From: Peribacillus simplex
GTDB lineage: Bacteria; Bacillota; Bacilli; Bacillales; DSM-1321
Reading direction: 5' to 3'
NCBI RefSeq assembly: GCF_001578185.1
Contig: NZ_CP011008.1
Span: 3,810,001 to 3,874,000, forward strand
Length of the DNA stretch: 64,000 nt
The notes under the pieces were generated by a model that was given only the letters and a program-made list of their open reading frames with translations, searched no databases and had not been told where the DNA came from. A program made the position numbers and the translations under genes. This document shows, piece by piece, positions 7,483-15,146 of the stretch (position 1 is the first letter of the stretch; every line of letters starts with the position of its first letter).

Positions 7483-8556
7483 TCAAGAATGACGAACTTT
7501 GGCTTTTAAGAACTGTTGATACTTCACAAAAGTGTTTGTATACTGACTGACACATTCATCAAAGGACTGATGCTCAAAGAAGTTTAACTTAGCAACTAAC
7601 TTATAAAGATCTGTGTTTCTTGAGCCTCTAATTAATTCCACTTCGCATCCTAATAACACTCTTAATTCTTCAAGGTGATTAGAAGCAATGGATCGAATTA
7701 AGTCTGTTCCCTCTTTTTTATAAGACTCAATAAATACGGAGGCTGTTCGGTCTTTCTTATAAACAAAAACAAACTTCCACGGAATGTTCAAAAACTGATG
7801 TCCGACAAAGTAATCTCTTTTGCCACCATAGCGAGCCGTATATTCCGTTTTCGTATTTACGAAGTTTGAAATTTCCTGCAAAAAGGTTGATACATCTTGA
7901 TCTATGCTAATTTTTCGTTCTTTAGCTGCAGTCTTCTTATTAATATAATAGTCCTCAAGCTTATATGGTGGAATAATTTGATTTGTGTCTAAGATGATCT
8001 GATCCTCCAACTTATAAGGTTTAATCGTTACACATTTTATATCAATGCTATTCTCATACAACCATGTGCAAACGGAAAGAATTCTCTTATCAATATCTTT
8101 TCCAACTATGATAATCCGTTGGCTATTGTTAAGGATGCTGTTTAATTCCTCTTCGATCTCCACTTCTAAAAATTCCATCAGTTCATCCTTAGCATTAGTT
8201 ACTGCAGAATTCACCTTTACATATTCTTCGTAAGTCTCCAGAATATCATTTGGACTTAGTCTTGCACAATATGAAGCATATTTCAGAGCTTGGAAGTCGA
8301 CATTGCTACCCGTTGCGTCTCTTTTCACTTCAATGATCACTAAATTACCTTCTTTATCGATCGCTAGAAGGTCTAGCCGTTCATTCACTTCAAATTTATC
8401 GTATTCATGGGCAATTATCAGTAGGTCTTCACCTAATACATCTGGGCTTTTACGTATCCACTCTTCGATGTGTTGCCGCTCTTTCAAATCATTTTCGGTG
8501 AAAGTAGTTTCTTGGATTTCTTCTAATCTATTATTGACTGCATCTAATCTATACAC
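7483..8556 (-). CDS. PD-(D/E)XK nuclease-like protein, NucS/DUF91 type N-domain
   Basis: A 357-residue protein starting at GTG 8556 with AGGAGG upstream. Residues about 25-110 hold a NucS-like endonuclease core: KERQHIEEWIRKSPDVLGEDLL, then NERLDLLAIDKEGNLVIIEVKRD with the Asp and ExK motif, then DFQALKYASYCARL. The C-terminal half (KTEYTARYGGKRDYFVGHQF..., WKFVFVYKKDRTASVFIE) resembles DUF4268-like regions found beside such nucleases. No helicase or methylase domain and no partner gene are present. It is the only complete gene in the island and lies beside an HsdS relic, so a defence role is plausible but inferred. Confidence 0.78.
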   Translation of the reverse strand: MYRLDAVNNRLEEIQETTFTENDLKERQHIEEWIRKSPDVLGEDLLIIAHEYDKFEVNERLDLLAIDKEGNLVIIEVKRDATGSNVDFQALKYASYCARLSPNDILETYEEYVKVNSAVTNAKDELMEFLEVEIEEELNSILNNSQRIIIVGKDIDKRILSVCTWLYENSIDIKCVTIKPYKLEDQIILDTNQIIPPYKLEDYYINKKTAAKERKISIDQDVSTFLQEISNFVNTKTEYTARYGGKRDYFVGHQFLNIPWKFVFVYKKDRTASVFIESYKKEGTDLIRSIASNHLEELRVLLGCEVELIRGSRNTDLYKLVAKLNFFEHQSFDECVSQYTNTFVKYQQFLKAKVRHS

Positions 8557-8589
8557 TCCTGTTTTCCTCCTATTGCTTAGTTATCATTG

Positions 8590-8825
8590 ATTGTATTATG
8601 TATCAATTAGATCACCAAATTCTCGATGTAGTAGAATTGCCTGAGACATACCCAATGATTCCATGACCTGCCCCGCTGTATCTCTTTTACTTTACTGCTT
8701 GTAATACTTCTCCCAGTCCTTCGCATGCTAAGGCTGGACGACTCTTTCTTCTTTGCTACTGCGCTGCCCTCGGCTTGTCTTTTCTTGATTTCATCTCTTT
8801 CCTTCACGACAAATGAAGTAAGCAA
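8590..8825 (-). pseudogene. C-terminal fragment of a serine recombinase, with stops and frameshift
   Basis: The minus strand first reads LTSFVVKERDEIKKRQAEG, then AVAKKK, the helix E and arm region of a resolvase. After a frameshift it continues HAKDWEKYYKQ, stop, SKRDTAGQVMESLGMSQA, which is the C-terminal helix-turn-helix. At least two stops and one shift interrupt it. It overlaps the end of another recombinase fragment upstream, so the two are joined remnants. Confidence 0.7.
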
Positions 8826-9076
8826 TGATTACCGACAGTCAGTATTTCCTTAACCTTGGCTCTTTGCTTCTTGTTCATATTCTCTACGAATAAGTGTTCA
8901 TTTCTTATTCCCGTCATCTCACGTTGCTTTGCAAGTACTTTACCTTCCTGTGTGCGCTCTATTATGAGATTCCTTTCCATCTTTGCAACAGCAAGCACAG
9001 TCTGCAGGAAGAACCGAGCAAGTTGGTCTAGCTTTGTCGCCACCATAGCCACATTAGGTGTAACTTTTGAAAAAAT
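8804..9076 (-). pseudogene. Serine recombinase/resolvase fragment with internal deletion
   Basis: The frame reads VATKLDQLARF directly joined to FLQTVLAVAKMERNLIIERT, then QEGKVLAKQREMTGIRNE. In intact resolvases about 40 residues separate the KLDRLAR motif from the LAxxAExER helix. They are missing here, as is the N-terminal part with the catalytic Ser. The fragment ends in a tail without the usual helix-turn-helix. It is a pseudogene of the resolvase/Pin family. Confidence 0.72.
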
Positions 9077-9152
9077 CCTTAATTGTTAAATGTTGTAAAA
9101 TACGACCATGTGTTAACAATGAACTTTCATTAAAATTAAATATGCAGAAAAA

Positions 9153-9182
9153 AACAGTCATTAGTTAATGACTGTTTTTTCC
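9153..9182 (-). terminator. Hairpin terminator behind the integrase fragment
   Basis: AACAGTCATTA/TAATGACTGTT stem with A and T tracts on either side; it can work in both directions. Confidence 0.7.
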
Positions 9183-9552
9183 TTTCTTCAACCCTGCATC
9201 AAATAATACTAATGCAATAGCATATTGTAATTCTGGTTTGATTGCTTACATTCATGCTATCTAACCATTTATAAATGGTATTGGCTGTAATATCGGCAAC
9301 ATATTGAACATTTGTTACGCTTTGAAAATGCTCTACATGAAGTACATAATCACTTATAGTACGGCTTCTATTACCACTCACCTTCATTTGCCTTGTAATA
9401 ACGTCTAGAGCGTTTGAAATCAAGATGGAGTCACTTAGAATAGCAGGTTGTTCAGTCCTAGCTTTTGAAGCGGCAGAATTGGAAACGGGTAATTCCTCTA
9501 ATAACCCTCTTACGTCTACTTTAACATCTAATAATCCTTTTCTTTTGGTCAT
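9175..9552 (-). pseudogene. Tyrosine integrase, N-terminal part only
   Basis: The 117-codon frame from 9552 has a SAM-like core-binding domain: ISNALDVITRQMKVSGNRSR, then TISDYVLHVEHFQ, then ADITANTIYKWLDSMNVSNQTR. This matches the phage integrase N-domain that contacts the att core. It then leaves the family. A shifted frame reads LQYAIALVLFDAGLKKG and soon stops. The catalytic domain with the Arg-His-Arg-Tyr set is missing. It lies next to the right tRNA copy, the usual place for the island's own integrase. Confidence 0.75.
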
Positions 9553-9562
9553 ACGAAAAAAC

Positions 9563-9660
9563 CTCCTATATCGTTAGTAATGTAAGTCGATATACGGTGT
9601 AATTTCTTACATAACCGTTATACTGACCGTTTCACTAAACGATATAGAAGGTTGTCGTAG
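9563..9660. repeat. Inverted and partial repeats upstream of the integrase fragment
   Basis: CTATATCGTTAGT (about 9567-9579) and its near-complement ACTAAACGATATAG (about 9634-9647) flank a further CGATATACGG. They sit between the integrase start and the att repeat. Integrase arm sites or an autoregulatory operator would be expected there. Confidence 0.45.
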
Positions 9661-9678
9661 CGGGCTTTATAACCGCTT

Positions 9679-9760
<82 letters not shown>

Positions 9761-9822
9761 TTATGATATAAGTTGCGGTAAAACTTATGTATTACCTTAA
9801 CTGTTCCCTTAGGACACTTCTT

Positions 9823-9851
9823 ATTATAGTAGGATATCAAAAGGAAGTCAA
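9823..9851 (-). promoter_or_regulatory. Sigma-A promoter of tRNA-Arg
   Basis: Minus strand TTGACT (9851-9846), 17-bp spacer, TATAAT (9828-9823). Confidence 0.85.
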
Positions 9852-9890
9852 CGGTTTTTCAAAAAAAAGTTTTTTTCTTTTTTTAAGAAC

Positions 9891-9916
9891 CAGGAAGCGG
9901 GGAAAAACGCTTCCTG
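9891..9916 (-). terminator. Terminator of the ysnB operon
   Basis: CAGGAAGCG/CGCTTCCTG stem with an 8-base loop, 16 bases past the ysnB stop; T-rich on the minus strand after it. Confidence 0.8.
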
Positions 9917-9932
9917 TTCATTATACATGAAG

Positions 9933-10451
9933 TCATTCCATTTGATAAGTATTTCTTAGATCCTCAACGATTTTTCCTTCAAGGTCATAATAGATGATTT
10001 CAAGTTGGTCATTTCCAATCTCCAAAATGGCATAGGTCTTCTCTTTTCGTCCCCGCGGCTGGCGTATGCTTCCCGGGTTGATGAAGAGCTTGCCGTCAAT
10101 CAATTCGGTACCTGCAGCGTGGGAATGACCAAAACAAATAATATCCGCTTCAGCCTCTTCACTTTTATACGCTAAATTCATCAAGGTCATATTTATGTTA
10201 TAGAGGTGTCCATGTGTTACGAAGAAACGCTTGCCTGAGATATTCTCCACAATATCATCCGGATATGCCGAATCATAGTCGCAATTCCCGCCAACGGCCA
10301 AAAACTCCGACATGTGAGGGTCATTTCTCTCCAACTCTGAATCACCGCAATGGATCATGGCGGCGACCTCTTGTTTATGACGGTCGGCAATCATGCTGAT
10401 TTCATGAGTTAAGCCATGACTGTCACTCATTATTAGCACTTTCATCGTCAC
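9933..10451 (-). CDS. ysnB: YfcE/YsnB-type metallophosphoesterase
   Basis: A 172-residue cytoplasmic phosphodiesterase of the MJ0936/YfcE family. All metal-binding blocks are visible: MSDSHG (residues 8-13), IHCGDSE (33-39), GGNCDYD (54-60), THGH (79-82) and FGHSHAAG (107-114), with [10 protein letters not shown] behind. Two metal ions are expected. The physiological substrate in Bacillus is not settled. It overlaps the stop of rdgB by 4 bases (ATGA-type coupling at 10448-10451), as in the B. subtilis ysnA-ysnB pair. Confidence 0.93.
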   Translation of the reverse strand: MTMKVLIMSDSHGLTHEISMIADRHKQEVAAMIHCGDSELERNDPHMSEFLAVGGNCDYDSAYPDDIVENISGKRFFVTHGHLYNINMTLMNLAYKSEEAEADIICFGHSHAAGTELIDGKLFINPGSIRQPRGRKEKTYAILEIGNDQLEIIYYDLEGKIVEDLRNTYQME

Positions 10452-11059
10452 ATTCCTTCTTCCCTTTTTAGAAATAGATCAAGTTTTTCATCTAGGGCCC
10501 TCAATGCGTTGGCACGGTGGCTGATTTGGTTTTTTTCCTCTTTTGTCAATTCAGCGTTTGTTTTGCCCTGTTCCTCTACAAAAAAGATGGGATCATAACC
10601 AAATCCATTCGTTCCTGAGGGCTGTTCCGTGATCAAGCCTTCCATCGTTCCCGATACCGTAATCGTTTCCTGGTTGGGCGACGCTAGTGCCAAGGCGCAA
10701 TAGAACCTCGCCGTCCTAGCCTCTTTTGGCACGCCTTCCAGTTCGCGGAGGACTTTTTCCGTGTTTGCTTCATCACGCTTGGCCTCTCCAGCATAGCGCG
10801 CAGAATATACGCCTGGACGGCCCTCCAATGCATCTACAATCAATCCGGAATCATCAGCAATGACAAAGTGGCCTAGCTGATGGGCAATGGCCTCTGCCTT
10901 CAGGATCGCATTTTCTTCAAAGGTCGTGCCTGTTTCCTCCACATCCGGGGCATCCGGTACATCGAGAAGTGTTTTGACTTCATAACCTTTAGCGGAAAAT
11001 AAGCTTTCGAACTCCTTGGCTTTCCCTTTATTTTTCGTTGCAATGATTACTGTCTTCAT
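10448..11059 (-). CDS. rdgB: XTP/dITP diphosphatase (RdgB/HAM1 family)
   Basis: A 203-residue house-cleaning nucleotidase (ysnA of B. subtilis) that hydrolyses ITP, dITP and XTP and so keeps deaminated purines out of nucleic acids. Family motifs: [17 protein letters not shown] (residues 5-21), [11 protein letters not shown] (48-58), [24 protein letters not shown] (68-91) and [12 protein letters not shown] (148-159), then SHRANAL near the end. Length is normal. It normally follows rph; here only a decayed 3' end of rph remains upstream, so its transcript must start elsewhere. Confidence 0.95.
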   Translation of the reverse strand: MKTVIIATKNKGKAKEFESLFSAKGYEVKTLLDVPDAPDVEETGTTFEENAILKAEAIAHQLGHFVIADDSGLIVDALEGRPGVYSARYAGEAKRDEANTEKVLRELEGVPKEARTARFYCALALASPNQETITVSGTMEGLITEQPSGTNGFGYDPIFFVEEQGKTNAELTKEEKNQISHRANALRALDEKLDLFLKREEGM

Positions 11060-11089
11060 TTTTCATTTCACCCTTTTTCATTTTATCGG

Positions 11090-11254
11090 CACGGGAGCTC
11101 TTTTGGGGCTGAGAAAGAATTTGCTGTCATTCTTCATATGTAAAAGACGCTTCTTCTCCAGTGCCAACGGACGGATTCAGCGCTGCCTATCATGATCAAC
11201 AACAGCCGCTGAATTTTCCAGATAAGTTAAGTCTAACACAACTCCCTCATCTGC
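11090..11254 (-). pseudogene. rph: Decayed 3' end of ribonuclease PH gene
   Basis: The minus strand upstream of rdgB reads ADEGVVLDLTYLENSAAVVD. After a frameshift it continues SVGTGEEASFTYEE, stop, QQILSQ. Intact Rph ends with a ...LDLxYxEDSxAxVDxNVVM... block and then a GTGEEATFxxEEL block, so both conserved C-terminal blocks are recognisable and in order. The first ~200 residues are missing. The gene's place between gerM and ysnA is filled by a germinant-receptor operon. Whether a complete rph exists elsewhere cannot be seen here. Confidence 0.78.
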
Positions 11255-11274
11255 AATAACCTGAAACTTATAAA

Positions 11275-12396
11275 CTAACGTTTATAATTTTCACTATGTT
11301 CAAGATGGATATTAACTTTTATGTTATTTATTGAAGTCTTATCAAAGGAATTAATAATTTTATTATCCCACTTATTGACATGGTATCTGTATGCCTTTTC
11401 ACTTATGTTAAAAAGGTCTGTATTGATTTTCCCCCCCGTCTCCAATGTCTTCAAAATATCTTGCTTGATTTTTATTTCTACCTTTTTTTCGATTTTTTCC
11501 ATATCCAAGTTGTCCAGATTTTGTTTCAATATTCCATTTGCTTTAACTTCTAAATCATATAAGGGTTCCTTTTGTTGTTCCAATACTTTGATGTTTGTTT
11601 TGGGGTCCATGATTTCAACGCTTACCTTTTGTTTATTCAGGGAAAAAAACATGACTGTCGCCTTATTTTCAACCCATTTTAAACCGATCAAATCTTGTTT
11701 ACTTACGAACCCTTTATATTGTTGTTTTGATAAAACATAGCCGCCATTCAACGTTGGTATCTTCTTTTCCTTCCCGCCCTCTGAGTAATGATGCTCATTT
11801 ATTACTAAAGAGGGAATTAAAATGGAACCAACCGGTTGATAAAATTTCGAAACCAGTTCACTGAATTTTAACGGGGAAATGAAATAGTTTTCATTAATAA
11901 CGGTCTCTGGCCTTTGAATGATCGTGAATAAGTTAGGAAGATTAAAGAAACTATCACTGTCAAACACCTTTTTAATATCCTCGTTTGTAACAAACAGCCA
12001 TGAATTGTATCGCAATAAGGGCTCTTTCCCTACATATTCAATGAAATCCTTCATTTTCTTATTGATTACATCCTCACTTAAAATGAAGGAGTTAACATGC
12101 CCGATATAAAGTGGCAATGCTGCATTTTGTTCTAATTCAGTAAATGCTTCTTCGATACTTTCCCCTTTACCTTTCCCAATGACAACACCAGTTTTTTCTT
12201 GTAATGCTGTGGCCCCCTCTTGTTTTGCTATATCCGCAAAATTCAATGCTTGAAAGTATAAGATGAATTCACCCTCTTTATAATCGAACCCTAGAGCGGA
12301 TCCATATGTTTGAGCTTGAATTTCCTTCATTCCCCAACAGCCTGTCGTCAATAAAAGTTGACAGCCAATTACCATGACTGCAATTAGCTTTCTCAT
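11275..12396 (-). CDS. Spore germination lipoprotein, Ger(x)C family
   Basis: A 373-residue C subunit of a GerA-type germinant receptor. It has a lipoprotein signal peptide with lipobox LLTTGC (Cys20), then GMKEIQ...YGSALGFDY, typical of the GerAC N-domain. The long mixed alpha/beta body includes IGHVNSFILSEDV and EPLLRYNSWLFVT. It should be anchored to the outer face of the spore inner membrane. Its start overlaps the A-subunit stop by 4 bases. It is the last gene of the operon. Length and motifs are normal, so it looks functional. The germinant recognised cannot be told from sequence. Confidence 0.92.
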   Translation of the reverse strand: MRKLIAVMVIGCQLLLTTGCWGMKEIQAQTYGSALGFDYKEGEFILYFQALNFADIAKQEGATALQEKTGVVIGKGKGESIEEAFTELEQNAALPLYIGHVNSFILSEDVINKKMKDFIEYVGKEPLLRYNSWLFVTNEDIKKVFDSDSFFNLPNLFTIIQRPETVINENYFISPLKFSELVSKFYQPVGSILIPSLVINEHHYSEGGKEKKIPTLNGGYVLSKQQYKGFVSKQDLIGLKWVENKATVMFFSLNKQKVSVEIMDPKTNIKVLEQQKEPLYDLEVKANGILKQNLDNLDMEKIEKKVEIKIKQDILKTLETGGKINTDLFNISEKAYRYHVNKWDNKIINSFDKTSINNIKVNIHLEHSENYKR

Positions 12397-13868
12397 TTGT
12401 CCGACTCCTTTTGCGGTTCATTATCACTGGATTGTAGAGCTTGATTCCGCTGCCTTAACATCCCATACGGAAGCTTGAATAAGACTTTTAACATGTCCGA
12501 TTGATTTGGTTTGGAAAATGGATTCACAAAAGGCTGTCCGAAACTTTCCAAGGAAACCACAACAATCAAGATAAGAAATATTCCCATGAAGAATCCAAAC
12601 AAGCCTAGGAATGCTGAACATGCAAATATGAATAACCTTATAAGAACGATATTCCCAGCGATATTCTGATTGATTATGGTATAGCTTGAGAGAACTGTAA
12701 CAGCTATTACAACTAGCATGGAGGGTGAAGTGAGCCCTGCCCGAATCGCTGCATCCCCTATAATCAATCCACCCAATACAGAAACGGTCGGACCTACAGC
12801 TTTCGGCAGGCGCAGACCAGCTTCCTTAAATAGTTCGAACAATATGATCATCATGAATGCCTCCAAAGAAGCAGGTATGGGTAAGCCCTGTCTCGTGATT
12901 GAAATCGTCGCAAGAAGCGAAAAGGGAATTTGATCGAATTGATAGGAAACCAACGCTATAAAAAATCCCGGTAACGTAACCGTTACAAATAAGGCAACTA
13001 CACGAATGATGCGAATAAAACTAATGTAAAAAAAGCTTGCATGTGCGTCATCAGCAGAATAAAGTAACTGATTAATACTGGTTGGTCCGATCAAGCCTGT
13101 GGGATTCCCGTCTACGAGGATGGCAAAGCGCCCTTGATTCAAGGATTCAACAACATAGTCCGGTCGACCGATATACTCCATTAAGGGGAAGATGGAAAAT
13201 TGATTATCATATAAGAGTTCTTCAACTTGGTAACTGCTGACTATGATATCAGCCTTTAATGAATCCAATCGTTTTTTAATATCCAAAAGAATCGAGGGAT
13301 TGATAATGTCATCAATATATAGCAGCAACATTTTAGTTTTACTTCTTTTCCCGATTGTATATTCTATACATTTAAGTGATGCCGTTTTTAACCTTTGGCG
13401 AATTAAAGACATGTTATCCGATATATTCTCAACAAATCCATCCCTAGGTCCCCGAATGGAAGATTCTATATTGGATTCTTCCGGACTGCGCTTAGGGGAA
13501 TTGGCTAATGGGGTATGGTAAATTTCATTGGAATATTCATTAATAATGATCAGGTCTCCTGAAAAAAGAATGCTTTCTACACCCTCTTTTAAATCGGAGC
13601 CCTTTTTAAGCGTATTGATCTCCATGATATTGCTTAATTGATCAATTGTTAATTCGCCGTTTTCTTGAACCGCTTTAGATATTGTAGGCAGAATCACTTC
13701 ATTGATGAATGGCATATCCACTAAGTTTGGCGCATATAAAAATCCCAACAAATAACGACCTTCATTATCAAAAGTTTTTGTTCTTAAAACAACATCAGAG
13801 GAATGTTCGAACCATTTTTGGATTTGGTCAATGTAAGAAGGAGTTCCATTCAATTTTCCCTTCTTCAT
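12393..13868 (-). CDS. Spore germination protein, GerA (A subunit) family
   Basis: A 491-residue A subunit. The N-terminal soluble region (residues 1-about 250) includes FDNEGRYLLGFLYAPNLVD, then IESSIRGPRDGFVENISDN and LYIDDIINPSIL. A membrane region follows with about five helices, including the conserved PLMEYIGRPDYVVESLNQGR stretch before it and GLPIPASLEAFMMIILFEL and ...GDAAIRAGLTSPSMLVVIA inside it. The basic C-terminal tail is hydrophilic. It overlaps the B-type gene upstream and the C-type gene downstream by 4 bases each, showing translational coupling. Confidence 0.94.
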   Translation of the reverse strand: MKKGKLNGTPSYIDQIQKWFEHSSDVVLRTKTFDNEGRYLLGFLYAPNLVDMPFINEVILPTISKAVQENGELTIDQLSNIMEINTLKKGSDLKEGVESILFSGDLIIINEYSNEIYHTPLANSPKRSPEESNIESSIRGPRDGFVENISDNMSLIRQRLKTASLKCIEYTIGKRSKTKMLLLYIDDIINPSILLDIKKRLDSLKADIIVSSYQVEELLYDNQFSIFPLMEYIGRPDYVVESLNQGRFAILVDGNPTGLIGPTSINQLLYSADDAHASFFYISFIRIIRVVALFVTVTLPGFFIALVSYQFDQIPFSLLATISITRQGLPIPASLEAFMMIILFELFKEAGLRLPKAVGPTVSVLGGLIIGDAAIRAGLTSPSMLVVIAVTVLSSYTIINQNIAGNIVLIRLFIFACSAFLGLFGFFMGIFLILIVVVSLESFGQPFVNPFSKPNQSDMLKVLFKLPYGMLRQRNQALQSSDNEPQKESDK

Positions 13869-14947
13869 AATGTTTCACCTTTTCCTTTCCCCTTTTTAAA
13901 AACAAGAAATAACAGTATAATTGCAGCACTTAAAAGAAATAGACTGCTTATTGGAAAGAAATATTTGTATATAAAATAAAAAAACGAAGTAGCATCCCAA
14001 TGGATTAGCGTTCCAATAACAATTAATGAATATAGGGAAAGCAGTATCCACTTCTGATGTTTTGAATTTGAGATTAATTTATATCCTATAAATAAACATA
14101 AACTTATTCGAATCATGGCACCTGAAAGCCATTGGAAAATGGACAGGAAATCGAGTCGAGTAATATAATAGCCAAACCTTAATAACTTCCACTGTTCATA
14201 AGCTGGATTCCTCATTTTCACTGCTTCCACAGAACCAAATTCTGCAATCGCTCCCATGAGGGGTCCTAACGTAAGCATGATTAAAATTACACTAACTAAT
14301 AAAAGCCACTTGCCTTTTAGCTTATCTTTCAGGTAAGGAGTCAAAAATAAAAAAACGATAATTTCTAAATATCCTGTACTCGTATACAAAATACCATTTA
14401 GAGTATTGCGATACCCGCTTTCAAATATCGGGAACAATAATTCGTAATTCTTATTACTCATATTCCCCATCCCCACAAATATCCCAAAAAAAGTGACGAA
14501 CGGTAGAAACAGGAGAGCCAAAGTGCTTATGGTGCGTATTCCTTTATAAGTTGCAAAAATACAAATAAAAGTGAATAGGCTAACGACTACGATGTTTGGT
14601 ATGTCATGAGTGTAATTAGCTTTTGCCCAAATCACTGTAAATTTGACGGTAATGAAGGCGTTAAATATAAAGTACAACCCCAATGCTATAGTGAAAATAT
14701 AGGTAACAAAAGGGGTAGACCATTTTTTTAGAAAAGCGATTATATCTTCTTTATCTAGTTTTTTATAAATATAAAAAATAAATAGGGTCCAAACGATACA
14801 AGGAACAACACTTATTATGACACTTATCCATGCATCGCGTTGAGAGGCGGTCAAGATACTGGGAAGGAGCAGTACATGTACCATGAATCCTGTATTCATA
14901 ATGATTAAAACATAGATGTGTACAGCCTGAATGACCTTTTGATCCAT
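13865..14947 (-). CDS. Spore germination protein, GerB (B subunit) family
   Basis: A 360-residue integral membrane protein of the amino acid permease-related GerAB/GRKAB family, with about ten hydrophobic segments. These subunits hold the germinant-binding pocket in studied receptors. The segment MVHVLLLPSILTASQRDAWI near residues 22-41 fits the family's N-terminal helices, and the basic C-terminus (KKGKGKGE) fits too. ATG at 14947 has GGGAGG in front. It is the first gene of the operon, giving the order B-A-C rather than the common A-B-C. Confidence 0.9.
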   Translation of the reverse strand: MDQKVIQAVHIYVLIIMNTGFMVHVLLLPSILTASQRDAWISVIISVVPCIVWTLFIFYIYKKLDKEDIIAFLKKWSTPFVTYIFTIALGLYFIFNAFITVKFTVIWAKANYTHDIPNIVVVSLFTFICIFATYKGIRTISTLALLFLPFVTFFGIFVGMGNMSNKNYELLFPIFESGYRNTLNGILYTSTGYLEIIVFLFLTPYLKDKLKGKWLLLVSVILIMLTLGPLMGAIAEFGSVEAVKMRNPAYEQWKLLRFGYYITRLDFLSIFQWLSGAMIRISLCLFIGYKLISNSKHQKWILLSLYSLIVIGTLIHWDATSFFYFIYKYFFPISSLFLLSAAIILLFLVFKKGKGKGETL

Positions 14948-15102
14948 ACTATCCTCCCATTGATTGCATCATTAAAAGTAATTTCCCCTTTTTAAAATTT
15001 ATTTATGTAAAAACTTTCTCACGATACGAGAAATTGCCTGGCAGGGGTATTAGTTTTCACTCTCTAACAGCGTGGTCATTCAATGGCGGAGGCAAAAAAA
15101 TA

Positions 15103-15127
15103 AGAGGCAGCTGCAAGCTGCCTCATT
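15103..15127 (-). terminator. Terminator of gerM
   Basis: GAGGCAGC/GCTGCCTC perfect stem followed by T-rich minus-strand sequence, 20 bases after the stop. Confidence 0.85.
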
Positions 15128-15146
15128 GTTTTATTTCTACATATAT

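Larger units (their letters stand above)
6998..9678. mobile_element. Decayed genomic island between duplicated tRNA-Arg genes
   Basis: About 2.7 kb lies between two perfect 82-bp repeats that include tRNA-Arg. The content is foreign in kind: an integrase N-terminal fragment next to the right repeat, two serine recombinase fragments, an HsdS tail and one intact nuclease-like gene, all on the minus strand. The right tRNA copy keeps the native promoter and the left copy keeps the native terminator. That is what insertion into one tRNA gene with duplication of the target would leave. Confidence 0.82.

Noticed and set aside
6998-9678. Intact prophage or active integrative element
   Set aside because: Integrase and recombinases are truncated and no structural, replication or transfer genes are present.
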